Assembly: GCA_015488975.1 (NCBI GenBank)
Contig: WFMT01000246.1
Location: forward strand, 1 to 12,602
Source of the DNA: Campylobacteraceae bacterium
GTDB lineage: Bacteria; Campylobacterota; Campylobacteria; Campylobacterales; JALSKU01
Direction: 5' to 3'
DNA: 12,602 nucleotides
Position numbers and translations under genes: made by a program. The notes beneath the pieces were generated by a model, which was not told the origin of the DNA, made no database searches, and saw nothing but the letters and a program-made list of their open reading frames with translations. Shown one piece after another: positions 1-5,998 of this stretch. Each line of letters begins with the position of its first letter. Position 1 is the stretch's first letter.

Positions 1-186
1 AATTTAGAAAAAGAGATAAAAGAGTTAAATGATTGCCTGAATAACCCTGAATGTTATAAGGAAAAAGGGTTGGATAGACTTTATGAAAGATTGAAGGAGC
101 AAGAAAAAATTCTTGAGGAATTAATCGAAATTTATTTTGAAGTCGAAGAAAAAAATGAAGAGTTATCAACCCTAAATTTAGTATAA
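1..186 (+). CDS. ABC-F family ATPase, C-terminal end only
   Basis: The frame is open from base 1 to a TAA at 184-186 and gives 61 residues, so the 5' part lies outside the window. The fragment is rich in Glu, Lys and Leu with heptad-like spacing. It contains a Leu-Asn-Asn-Pro-Glu-Cys-Tyr segment followed by a leucine-rich helix. This resembles the C-terminal coiled-coil of Uup-type ABC-F proteins, where an acidic helix, a short 'xDPxxY' turn and a second helix follow the second ATPase domain. ABC-F proteins are soluble ribosome-associated ATPases without membrane domains. No Walker motifs are visible because they would lie upstream, so the call rests only on tail resemblance. The stop codon lies inside the hairpin shared with flgG. 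Confidence 0.6.
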   Translation, partial: NLEKEIKELNDCLNNPECYKEKGLDRLYERLKEQEKILEELIEIYFEVEEKNEELSTLNLV

Positions 187-194
187 ATTTAGGG
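170..194. terminator. Perfect hairpin between convergent genes, probable bidirectional terminator
   Basis: CCCTAAATTTA (170-180), a 3-base loop GTA (181-183) and TAAATTTAGGG (184-194) form an 11-bp perfect inverted repeat. The second arm begins with the TAA stop of the ABC-F gene, and the flgG stop lies 9 bases beyond. On the plus strand a short T-rich stretch (CTTTTTAA) comes about 12 bases later, so the U-tract is poor on that side. Position between two convergent genes and symmetry argue for a terminator serving both. The stem has only three G-C pairs at its base. Confidence 0.6.
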
Positions 195-202
195 CAGTAT
201 AT

Positions 203-991
203 CTATCTTTTTAAGTTGTTTACAGTTTGAAGCATTTGGTCTGAGGTTGTTATAGCTTTTGAGTTTGCCTCATATGCTCTTTGCCCGGTTATAAGATCTG
301 TCATCTCTTCTACAAGCTGAACATTGCTGAGTTCTACAAACCCTTCTCTTATTTCGCCTATTCCATTTAAGCCTGGGGTGCCCACTATCGCATCCCCTGA
401 AGCTGAAGTATTTAGATAGTTATTGTTTCCAAGTGAATGCAAGCCTGCTGGATTTATAAAATTTGCAAGTTGTATTTGACCGATTTGAGACATTTGTGTC
501 TGACCGGCTTGAAGAACTGAAACTGTGCCGTCAGTCCCTATGGATATAGATGTTGTATCTGCTGGAACTACTATCTGTGGTATCAGTTTGTATCCGTCAC
601 TATTTACTATATCGCCATTGGCATCAAGCTTAAAAGCACCATTTCTTGTATATGCTGTTGTTCCGTCTGGAAGCTCTACTTGAAAAAATCCATTTCCTGT
701 TATGGCCATATCAAGATTATTTCCAGTTTTTTTAAAATTTCCCTGGGTAAACTCTTTTGTTATAGCAGATGGCCTTACTCCAAGTCCAATTTCTATGCCT
801 GTCGGGGATGAAGTCGTTAGACTTGTTGCTGTTCCAGGATACTCTGTGGTTTGATACATTAAATCAGCAAATTCTGCTCTTTGTTTTTTATATCCTATTG
901 TATTTACATTGGCAATATTATTTGAAGTTGTATCAATCTGAAGTTGCTGTGCCATCATACCCGTTGCGGCAGTATAAAGTGCTCTAATCAT
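203..991 (-). CDS. flgG: Flagellar basal-body distal rod protein FlgG
   Basis: FlgG builds the distal rod of the flagellar basal body, joining the proximal rod to the hook through the periplasm. It is exported by the flagellar type III apparatus and therefore has no Sec signal peptide, and none is seen. The 262-residue length is the family norm. The N-terminus carries the rod/hook helix with TTSNNIANVNTIGYKK (residues 21-36). The middle shows the FlgG-type run GNNLDMAITGNGFFQVELP (90-108) and YTRNGAFKLD. The C-terminus has the conserved helix with NVQLVEEMTDLITGQRAYEANSK, which packs against the N-terminal helix. The ATG at 991-989 is preceded by a strong AGGAGAA ribosome site, and flgG2 ends only 9 bases upstream, so the two are cotranscribed. 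No odd residues are apparent. Confidence 0.96.
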   Translation of the reverse strand: MIRALYTAATGMMAQQLQIDTTSNNIANVNTIGYKKQRAEFADLMYQTTEYPGTATSLTTSSPTGIEIGLGVRPSAITKEFTQGNFKKTGNNLDMAITGNGFFQVELPDGTTAYTRNGAFKLDANGDIVNSDGYKLIPQIVVPADTTSISIGTDGTVSVLQAGQTQMSQIGQIQLANFINPAGLHSLGNNNYLNTSASGDAIVGTPGLNGIGEIREGFVELSNVQLVEEMTDLITGQRAYEANSKAITTSDQMLQTVNNLKR

Positions 992-1000
992 TTAATTCTC

Positions 1001-1807
1001 CTAAGCTCTTGTATTTGCAAGTTTATTTATTGCATCATTATTTAAGTCGTTCATTTGGGAACTCATAACTTTTTGGTACATTTCTACTAGTCTGTTTGTT
1101 TGTATAAGCGCTACCATCTCTTTTACCGGATTTACATTGCTTGTTTGCAAGTATCCCTCAGCAATATAGTTTCCGGTACCACTTAATGAGATATCATTAA
1201 TATTATCTATATTATACAAGCTGTTACCGTCCTTTTTTAAATTGCTTATATTATTATTGTATTTTGCTATATAAATCCTGCCAATTTCATTATGGTTTGC
1301 ATAAATATTGCCATTACCACTTATAGTGATACTTGCTCCTGAGGGAATGCTTAGTGGTCGGTGAGTTTTAAAATAATCAGCTCCCAATATGTTGAACCCC
1401 TGTTTTGTTACAAGTTCGCCCTTACTGTTTAAAAGAAACTCTCCATTTTGCGTCATTTTGATACCAGAAGGTGTTTTCACTAGAAAAAATCTATCATTTC
1501 TTTTTAATGCGATATCTAAAGGATTTCCTGTTTTTCTCATAGCTCCCATGCTAAAATCTATATAATTTCTTACTATTTTAGGAACTCTATCAAGAGATCT
1601 GTTTATAAATTTTGCAGCTTCTTTTGTATTGTTTTGAATGGGTAATTTGTCTCTTTGTTGTTTTAAAACACTAAGAAAATCACCTATTATTACATGGTCA
1701 CTTTTAAAAGCAGTTGTGTTTGTGTTTGCCAAATTATTAGATATGGTATTTAATCTGTTAAATTGAGTCACCATTGCACCGGTGGCTTGATAATATCCAT
1801 TTTGCAT
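1001..1807 (-). CDS. flgG2: Flagellar rod protein FlgG2 (FlgF-like proximal rod protein)
   Basis: A 268-residue member of the FlgE/F/G rod and hook family, more divergent than the neighbouring FlgG. The N-terminal signature NTISNNLANTNTTAFK (residues 20-35) and the C-terminal helix containing TSNVNPVKEMVALIQTNR are intact, and a central TGNPLDIALKRNDRFFLV matches the core fold. The middle is rich in Asn, Lys and Ile. In Campylobacter a gene of this type (flgG2) sits directly before flgG and is thought to act as the FlgF-like proximal rod subunit; the same order here supports the name. It is exported through the flagellar secretion system. The start has an AGGA ribosome site (1817-1814), and a sigma54-type promoter stands just upstream. 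NCBI-style pipelines may call it flgF or simply flagellar hook-basal body protein. Confidence 0.88.
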   Translation of the reverse strand: MQNGYYQATGAMVTQFNRLNTISNNLANTNTTAFKSDHVIIGDFLSVLKQQRDKLPIQNNTKEAAKFINRSLDRVPKIVRNYIDFSMGAMRKTGNPLDIALKRNDRFFLVKTPSGIKMTQNGEFLLNSKGELVTKQGFNILGADYFKTHRPLSIPSGASITISGNGNIYANHNEIGRIYIAKYNNNISNLKKDGNSLYNIDNINDISLSGTGNYIAEGYLQTSNVNPVKEMVALIQTNRLVEMYQKVMSSQMNDLNNDAINKLANTRA

Positions 1808-1835
1808 TATAAATCCTCATAATTTTTAGTTTTAA

Positions 1836-1851
1836 AGCAACTTGTGTTCCA
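1836..1851 (-). promoter_or_regulatory. Sigma54 (RpoN) promoter for flgG2-flgG
   Basis: Read on the minus strand, 1851 to 1836 is TGGAAC-ACAAG-TTGCT. The invariant GG (-24) and GC (-12) have the correct 10-base separation, and the element fits the GGAA-N6-TTGCT form known for flagellar sigma54 promoters in Campylobacter. It predicts a start near 1825, about 18 bases before the flgG2 ATG, leaving room for the AGGA ribosome site. Middle flagellar genes, including rod genes, are sigma54 dependent in this phylum, which agrees. No activator (FlgR-type) site could be identified. Confidence 0.85.
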
Positions 1852-1859
1852 GTTTTGGT

Positions 1860-1883
1860 TATAATGTGCAGTAGTCTTATAAT
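1860..1883 (+). promoter_or_regulatory. Sigma70 promoter region for the AMMECR1 gene (two TATAAT boxes)
   Basis: Two exact TATAAT hexamers occur at 1860-1865 and 1878-1883, 31 to 54 bases before the ATG at 1914. The second would start transcription near 1890 and leave a leader of about 24 bases holding the AGGAG ribosome site (1903-1907). No convincing -35 box is seen, as is usual for Campylobacterota sigma70 promoters. The first box lies 8 bases from the oppositely directed sigma54 element, so the two transcription units share a compact control region. Confidence 0.6.
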
Positions 1884-1913
1884 TATGTATTAGATGTAAC
1901 ACAGGAGTTTGAT

Positions 1914-2465
1914 ATGAAAAATATATATACACAATTAGCAAGAGTTGCTATAGCTAAAGCAGTAGGATTGGGATATGACTTTGATGTAGAGGCATTTGTA
2001 AGCAAATACCCAAATCTAAAGGAAAAAGGAGCATCTTTTGTTACTATAAATATAGGAAAAGACAAGTTGTTAAGAGGCTGCATCGGCTCACTTGAGTCTT
2101 ACAGGGCGCTATATGAAGATATAATACTAAATGCCAAAGCAGCAGCACTTTATGATCCTAGATTTTCAAGTCTAACCAAAGAAGAATATGATAATATAAG
2201 TATTGAAGTTTCAATACTTTCCAAGCCAGAAAAATTATACTATATAGATATCGATGATTTAAAAAGCAAAATTAGGATTTTTAAAGACGGCATTGTTTTA
2301 AAATTAGGAGAAAAACAATCCACATTTTTACCACAAGTCTGGGAACAGATACCTGATTTTGATCTATTTTTTGCCAATTTATGTCAAAAAGCAGGGTTAA
2401 ATAGTGATTGTCTTAAAAAACATCCAGAGGTTTTTATATATCAAGTAGAAAAATATAGTGAATAA
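1914..2465 (+). CDS. amrA: AMMECR1-domain protein (AmmeMemoRadiSam system protein A)
   Basis: A 183-residue protein consisting of a single AMMECR1 domain. The family hallmark LRGCIGS is at residues 53-59, with Arg54 and Cys56. It is followed by DPRFSSLTKEEYDNISIEVS (81-100), then the GIVLKLGEKQSTFLPQVWEQ segment (126-145) near the C-terminus. The family often travels with a Memo-like protein (B) and a radical SAM protein as the AmmeMemoRadiSam set; its biochemical role is not established. Neither partner is present in this window. The neighbours are a divergent flagellar operon and, downstream on the same strand, the purU leader. The start is set by AGGAG six bases before the ATG. Likely cytoplasmic, with no signal peptide or membrane span. 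Confidence 0.9.
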   Translation: MKNIYTQLARVAIAKAVGLGYDFDVEAFVSKYPNLKEKGASFVTINIGKDKLLRGCIGSLESYRALYEDIILNAKAAALYDPRFSSLTKEEYDNISIEVSILSKPEKLYYIDIDDLKSKIRIFKDGIVLKLGEKQSTFLPQVWEQIPDFDLFFANLCQKAGLNSDCLKKHPEVFIYQVEKYSE

Positions 2466-2485
2466 AAATATAAGCCAAATTTATG

Positions 2486-2514
2486 TATAATACGCTGATT
2501 TTATGCACTATAAT
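2486..2514 (+). promoter_or_regulatory. Two consensus -10 boxes upstream of the purU leader
   Basis: Perfect TATAAT hexamers are at 2486-2491 (preceded by TATG) and 2509-2514 (preceded by TGCAC). They would place starts near 2498 and 2521. No -35 box is obvious. They are 130 to 157 bases before the purU ATG, which is unusually far for this compact genome and implies a transcribed leader or an independent small RNA. Confidence 0.55.
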
Positions 2515-2520
2515 GACCAA

Positions 2521-2590
2521 AGCTCGTTGTAGTAGTAGAAACTCAAGGTCCCTATAGCCCCCAAGCTTGCGAAAAGTAGGGCTTTTTGAG
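2521..2590 (+). ncRNA. Candidate small RNA or attenuating leader upstream of purU
   Basis: The segment follows a consensus TATAAT at the right distance. It is clearly less A+T-rich than the surrounding gap, has no ORF with a ribosome site, and ends in a terminator-like hairpin. Two alternative pairings are visible. In one, CTCAA (2542-2546) and CCCTA (2550-2554) pair with TTGAG (2586-2590) and TAGGG (2577-2581). In the other, AGCCC (2556-2560) pairs with GGGCT (2579-2583). A 5' helix GACC (2515-2518) with GGTC (2547-2550) is also possible. I could not match it to SRP RNA, tmRNA, RNase P, 6S RNA, or the ZTP, THF, preQ1 or TPP riboswitches; it seems too short for 6S RNA. It could be an independent RNA of about 70 nt or a leader controlling purU. 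Confidence 0.4.
2556..2587 (+). terminator. Terminator-like hairpin inside the purU leader
   Basis: AGCCC (2556-2560) pairs with GGGCT (2579-2583). An inner CTT/AAG helix (2566-2568 with 2574-2576) is separated by a small internal loop. The run TTTTT (2583-2587) follows the stem. The T-run is short and the stem is interrupted, so this may be a modest intrinsic terminator or an attenuator. It lies 56 bases before the purU ATG. Confidence 0.45.
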
Positions 2591-2642
2591 AAAAAAGTGT
2601 GTAAAGTTAGTAATATATTTTATTTTAGTTAGTGGAGAGTAA

Positions 2643-3479
2643 ATGCTTAACAGTTATATCATAAAAGTTGATTGTCCTGATAGAAAAGGTCTGGTTTATG
2701 ATGTGTCAATGGTTTTATATGAAAATGATGCCAATATTATTACCAATAGAGAGTTTGTTGATCTTGAAAATAGAAGATTTTTTTTTAGAGCAGAGATAAA
2801 TGGAGATATTTCAGTTAGCTGTATAGAAGAAAAATTATCAAAAAAATTAGGATATGAAGCTAATATATATCTCTCTCAAAGAAAAAGAAAAAATATAGTT
2901 ATAATGTGTACTAAAGAAGCCCATGCGTTGGGTGATATACTTATAAAACATTATAGTAATGAATTGAATGCAAATATACTTGCAATATTGTCAAACTATG
3001 AAATACTAAGTAGTTTGGTAGAAAAATTTGATATTCCATATCATTTTATTCCAAACGAAGGTTTAAGTAGGGCCGAACATGAAGAAAAAATTCTCCATGT
3101 TCTTAAAAACTATGATATAAATTACATAGTTCTTGCAAAATATATGAGGATACTTACTCCTGAATTTGTTAAAAACTATCCAAATAAAATCATAAATATT
3201 CACCACTCTTTTTTGCCAGCATTTATAGGAGCAAATCCTTATAAACAAGCCTATAATAGAGGTGTAAAAATAATAGGCGCAACAGCTCATATGGTAAACG
3301 ACAACCTTGACGAAGGTCCGATAATATCCCAAGATATCATAAGAGTTGATCATACTTATAGTTGGAGAGATATGCAAAAAGCTGGAAAAAATGTAGAAAA
3401 AACAGTTTTATCAAATGCACTTACTCTTGCACTTGAAGATAAGGTGTTTATAAATGGAAATAAAACTATAATTTTTTAG
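2643..3479 (+). CDS. purU: Formyltetrahydrofolate deformylase PurU
   Basis: PurU hydrolyses 10-formyltetrahydrofolate to formate and tetrahydrofolate, balancing the folate one-carbon pool and supplying formate for formate-dependent purine synthesis. The 278-residue length is typical. Residues 1-80 are an ACT regulatory domain opening with DCPDRKGLVYDVSMVLYEND. Residues 84-278 are the formyltransferase fold shared with PurN. Catalytic residues are in place: Asn185 and His187 in NIHHSFLPAFIGANPY, and an Asp (223) in the NDNLDEGPII loop. YIVLAKYMRILTPEF (161-175) is also characteristic. A GGAG ribosome site precedes the ATG by six bases. The gene sits behind a long leader with a hairpin and is followed at once by trmL. 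Cytoplasmic. Confidence 0.95.
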   Translation: MLNSYIIKVDCPDRKGLVYDVSMVLYENDANIITNREFVDLENRRFFFRAEINGDISVSCIEEKLSKKLGYEANIYLSQRKRKNIVIMCTKEAHALGDILIKHYSNELNANILAILSNYEILSSLVEKFDIPYHFIPNEGLSRAEHEEKILHVLKNYDINYIVLAKYMRILTPEFVKNYPNKIINIHHSFLPAFIGANPYKQAYNRGVKIIGATAHMVNDNLDEGPIISQDIIRVDHTYSWRDMQKAGKNVEKTVLSNALTLALEDKVFINGNKTIIF

Positions 3480-3486
3480 GATTTTA

Positions 3487-3531
3487 ATGAAAAGATATAT
3501 TTTAAATGTAAGTTATGTAAATAATGTTTAA
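3487..3531 (+). CDS. Possible 14-codon coupling ORF between purU and trmL
   Basis: ATG at 3487 opens a 14-codon frame (MKRYILNVSYVNNV) ending in TAA at 3529-3531. An AGGA at 3478-3481, overlapping the purU stop, stands five bases before it. The trmL ATG (3524) lies inside this frame, five bases before its stop, and trmL itself has no good ribosome site. The arrangement would let ribosomes finishing the short frame reinitiate at trmL. The peptide matches nothing I recognise, and such short frames arise by chance in A+T-rich DNA. Confidence 0.3.
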   Translation: MKRYILNVSYVNNV

Positions 3532-3994
3532 CATAGTTTTAGTTAATCCTCAAATTCCTCAAAATACTGGAAGTATAGGTAGAATATGTGTTAATACAGG
3601 CTCAAAACTTCATATTGTAAAACCAATAGGTTTTGATATTACTGAAAAAGCGGTAAGAAGAGCAGGGCTTGATTATTGGCAGTTACTTGATTTGAGGATA
3701 TGGGACAGCCTTGATGAATTTTATAATGCAAATAAAGATTTTCAAGAAAGATTTTTTTATGCTACTACTAAAACCAAAGATTTGTATTTTAACAAAGAAT
3801 TTAAAAGGGGTGATTTCTTATTTTTTGGCAGTGAAACAAAAGGAATTCCAGTGGAATTTATGAGGAAAAACTGGAAAAATACTATGACTATACCAATGGG
3901 TAAAAATGGCAGAAGTTTAAATCTTTCTGTTAGTGTCGGTATTGTTTTGTATGAAGCAATTAAACAAAATTTTATTGATTTTAGTACTTTTTAA
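3524..3994 (+). CDS. trmL: tRNA (cytidine/uridine-34 2'-O)-methyltransferase TrmL (SPOUT family)
   Basis: TrmL methylates the ribose 2'-OH of the wobble nucleotide in leucine tRNAs using S-adenosylmethionine. At 156 residues it is the minimal SPOUT length, with no added RNA-binding domain. All three motifs are present: motif 1 NPQIPQNTGSIGRIC (8-22, with Asn14 and Arg20), motif 2 FLFFGSETKGIP (98-109), and motif 3 IPMGKNGRSLNLSVSVGI (123-140), which forms the trefoil knot that binds the cofactor. The ATG is the first in frame because TAA at 3518-3520 closes the frame upstream. No strong ribosome site is present; translation may be coupled to the short frame before it. It follows purU by 44 bases and is probably in the same operon. 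Confidence 0.94.
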   Translation: MFNIVLVNPQIPQNTGSIGRICVNTGSKLHIVKPIGFDITEKAVRRAGLDYWQLLDLRIWDSLDEFYNANKDFQERFFYATTKTKDLYFNKEFKRGDFLFFGSETKGIPVEFMRKNWKNTMTIPMGKNGRSLNLSVSVGIVLYEAIKQNFIDFSTF

Positions 3995-4015
3995 GCAATA
4001 TTATACCTTGAATTC

Positions 4016-4073
4016 AGTATAATAGATGCTTTTTATACTATTGTGTGCATTTTGGCACATTACATTATAAAAT
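4016..4073 (+). promoter_or_regulatory. rpoD promoter region with several -10-like boxes and two small inverted repeats
   Basis: Three -10-like boxes precede rpoD: TATAAT (4018-4023), TATACT (4034-4039) and TATAAA/AAT (4066-4073). The first two lie within an inverted repeat, AGTATAA (4016-4022) with TTATACT (4033-4039). A second one, TGTGC (4044-4048) with GCACA (4055-4059), lies between the second and third boxes. The third box would start transcription near 4080, leaving about 24 bases with the AAGGGAG ribosome site (4086-4092). Which box is used, and whether the repeats bind a regulator, cannot be told from sequence. Confidence 0.45.
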
Positions 4074-4103
4074 GATACTTATTGCAAGGGAGCATAATAA
4101 AGC

Positions 4104-5939
4104 ATGACCGCAAAAAAACTTTATCAAACATTAGAAGAGCTGTTTAGTGGAAGAAAAAAAGATTTTGTAACTTATGCAGAAGTTATGAGTTTATTTGAAA
4201 AACAGCCAACTGCTTCAAATGCAAAAAAGATATTATCCTTTTTAAAAAAATATAGTGTAACTCTGATAACTTCAGCAGAACTTGCCAAAAATAGAAATAT
4301 AGAAGAGGCAAAAAAGAAAGCAATTGATAGAAAAAAGGTACAAGATAAAGCTTTAGAAGAAGAGTTTGACTTAGCAAGTGAAAAAGAACTTCTTGAATGG
4401 AGCAGAAGCGACAGTCCGGTTAGAATGTATCTAAGAGAGATGGGTAAGATAAATCTTTTAACCAAAGATGAAGAGATAGACATAAGCAAACAGATTGAAT
4501 TTGGTGAAGATATCATCATAGATGCCTTTTGTTCTGTTCCTTATCTAATAGACTTCATACTTGATTATAAAGAGCCTCTTATCAACAGAGAAAGAAGAGT
4601 AAAAGAGTTATTTAGAAGCTTTGATGATGATGATAGCGAAGATGATGATGACAGTGATATTGAAGTATCTAAGCCAAAAAAAACAAATATAAAAATTTTA
4701 AAAAGAACAGAAAAAGTACAAGGAAGCTTCAAGCTTCTTGAAAAGGCAAAAAAAGATTGGATGAGAGCGACAGCAAAGCCACTGCTGAGTGATGCTACCG
4801 AGGAGCAAAAACTTCACTATGATTTAATCCTTTCTTTTAAAAAGAAGATACTAAAAGAAAGACTATTGGAGCTTGGCCCTACAAGTAAATTGATTAATCA
4901 GCTTGTTAAGTCCATGGAGACAGTTTTAAAAAGTGATGATGAGTTTGATAAAGAGTTAAAAAGATTAGAGTATAAACTACCTCTATTTAATGATACTCTT
5001 AAAGAAAATCATAAAAAAATACTTTCTAAGATTACTATAATGAATAAAGAAGATATTGCTAACTCAGTTCCTGAGACCACCATGGTATCAACTTATGTGG
5101 AGATAAAAAAACTCTTTAAAACAAAAGAGGCAAGCAAGAACAGTTTTAATTTAGATCCTAATATTTTAAAAGAGATAATAGAGCAGATAAAAAGAGGTAA
5201 AAAAATAGCTGATAATGCTAAGTTCAAAATGGCAAAAAGCAACCTTAGACTTGTCGTATCCATCGCTAAAAGATATACAAACAGAGGTCTTCCTTTTCTT
5301 GATCTTATCCAAGAAGGTAATATCGGTCTTATGAAGGCAGTTGATAAGTTTGAATATAAAAAAGGATATAAATTCTCTACCTATGCAACATGGTGGATAA
5401 GACAGGCAATAAGCAGAGCCATAGCAGATCAAGCCAGAACCATAAGAATACCGATACACATGATAGAAACCATAAATAGAATCAATAAAATCATAAGAAA
5501 ACATATCCAAGAAAATGGAAAAGAACCCGGAGTTGATGATATTGCAGAAGAGGTAGGTCTTAGTGTTGACAAAGTAAAAAATGTCATCAAGATAACAAAA
5601 GAGCCTATCAGTCTTGAAGCTCCAATAGGAAACGAAGAGGATGGAAGATTTGGTGACTTTGTAGAAGATAAAAGCTCTATCTCTCCTATGGATTTTATGC
5701 TAAAAGCTGATCTTAAAAATCAAATTGATGATGTACTTTCTCAACTAAATGAGAGAGAAAAAGCTGTTATCAGGATGAGATTTGGTCTTTTAGATGATGA
5801 GAGTGATAGAACTCTTGAAGAGATAGGGAAAGAGCTTAGTGTTACAAGAGAGAGAGTAAGACAAATAGAAAGTAGTGCTATTAAAAAACTAAAACATCCG
5901 AAAGTCGGAAGAAAACTTAAAAAATATATTGGTGAGTAA
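4104..5939 (+). CDS. rpoD: RNA polymerase primary sigma factor RpoD (sigma70)
   Basis: The main sigma factor, directing RNA polymerase to housekeeping promoters. It has 611 residues, in the range for group 1 sigma factors. In order: a lysine-rich N-terminal region 1.1-like segment (1-95); region 1.2 with SPVRMYLREMG (104-114); an acidic non-conserved segment with eight Asp in DDDDSEDDDD (174-183); region 2 from about 373 with LRLVVSIAKRYTNRG, DLIQEGNIGLMKAVDKFEY and FSTYATWWIRQAISRAI, which binds and melts the -10 box; region 3 with TINRINKI; and region 4 with MRFGLLDD and the helix-turn-helix VTRERVRQIESSAIKKLKHP near 580-600. The ATG has AAGGGAG eleven bases upstream. It appears to have its own promoter region and ends in a hairpin that includes the stop codon. 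Confidence 0.97.
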   Translation: MTAKKLYQTLEELFSGRKKDFVTYAEVMSLFEKQPTASNAKKILSFLKKYSVTLITSAELAKNRNIEEAKKKAIDRKKVQDKALEEEFDLASEKELLEWSRSDSPVRMYLREMGKINLLTKDEEIDISKQIEFGEDIIIDAFCSVPYLIDFILDYKEPLINRERRVKELFRSFDDDDSEDDDDSDIEVSKPKKTNIKILKRTEKVQGSFKLLEKAKKDWMRATAKPLLSDATEEQKLHYDLILSFKKKILKERLLELGPTSKLINQLVKSMETVLKSDDEFDKELKRLEYKLPLFNDTLKENHKKILSKITIMNKEDIANSVPETTMVSTYVEIKKLFKTKEASKNSFNLDPNILKEIIEQIKRGKKIADNAKFKMAKSNLRLVVSIAKRYTNRGLPFLDLIQEGNIGLMKAVDKFEYKKGYKFSTYATWWIRQAISRAIADQARTIRIPIHMIETINRINKIIRKHIQENGKEPGVDDIAEEVGLSVDKVKNVIKITKEPISLEAPIGNEEDGRFGDFVEDKSSISPMDFMLKADLKNQIDDVLSQLNEREKAVIRMRFGLLDDESDRTLEEIGKELSVTRERVRQIESSAIKKLKHPKVGRKLKKYIGE

Positions 5940-5967
5940 AAGTATTTCATATTGAAATACTTTTACT
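5935..5967 (+). terminator. 14-bp perfect hairpin overlapping the rpoD stop codon
   Basis: AGTAAAAGTATTTC (5935-5948), loop ATATT (5949-5953) and GAAATACTTTTACT (5954-5967) form a perfect 14-bp inverted repeat. The TAA stop of rpoD (5937-5939) lies inside the first arm. The stem is A+T-rich and no T-run follows it, though TTTT lies within the second arm. It is probably the rpoD terminator or a 3' stabilising hairpin. Confidence 0.6.
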
Positions 5968-5984
5968 ATAAAATTTAAAATTAT

Positions 5985-5992
5985 TATAAAAT
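5985..5992 (+). promoter_or_regulatory. Putative -10 box placing the start at the nuclease ATG
   Basis: TATAAAAT (5985-5992) is followed by CTTTTT and then the ATG at 5999. A usual 6 to 8 base gap from the -10 box would start the RNA at or next to the A of the ATG. No Shine-Dalgarno-like sequence occurs between. This predicts a leaderless transcript. Confidence 0.4.
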
Positions 5993-5998
5993 CTTTTT

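Noticed and set aside
769..987. Plus-strand ORF inside flgG
   Set aside because: It lies opposite a well-conserved gene, has no ribosome site and no recognisable protein features.
2486..2600. 6S RNA, SRP RNA or a known riboswitch in the purU leader
   Set aside because: The segment from the likely start to the hairpin is only about 70-90 bases, shorter than 6S RNA, and lacks the conserved SRP loop and the cores of the ZTP, THF, preQ1 and TPP riboswitches as I know them.
4052..4057. TTGGCA/TGGCAC as a -35 box or sigma54 -24 element before rpoD
   Set aside because: It is only 8 bases from the next -10 box, too close for a -35, and no TTGC follows at sigma54 spacing.
4620..4655. GATGATGATGA-type repeat in rpoD as a mobile or regulatory repeat
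   Set aside because: It encodes the acidic Asp/Ser/Glu stretch in the non-conserved region of the sigma factor, where such stretches are common.
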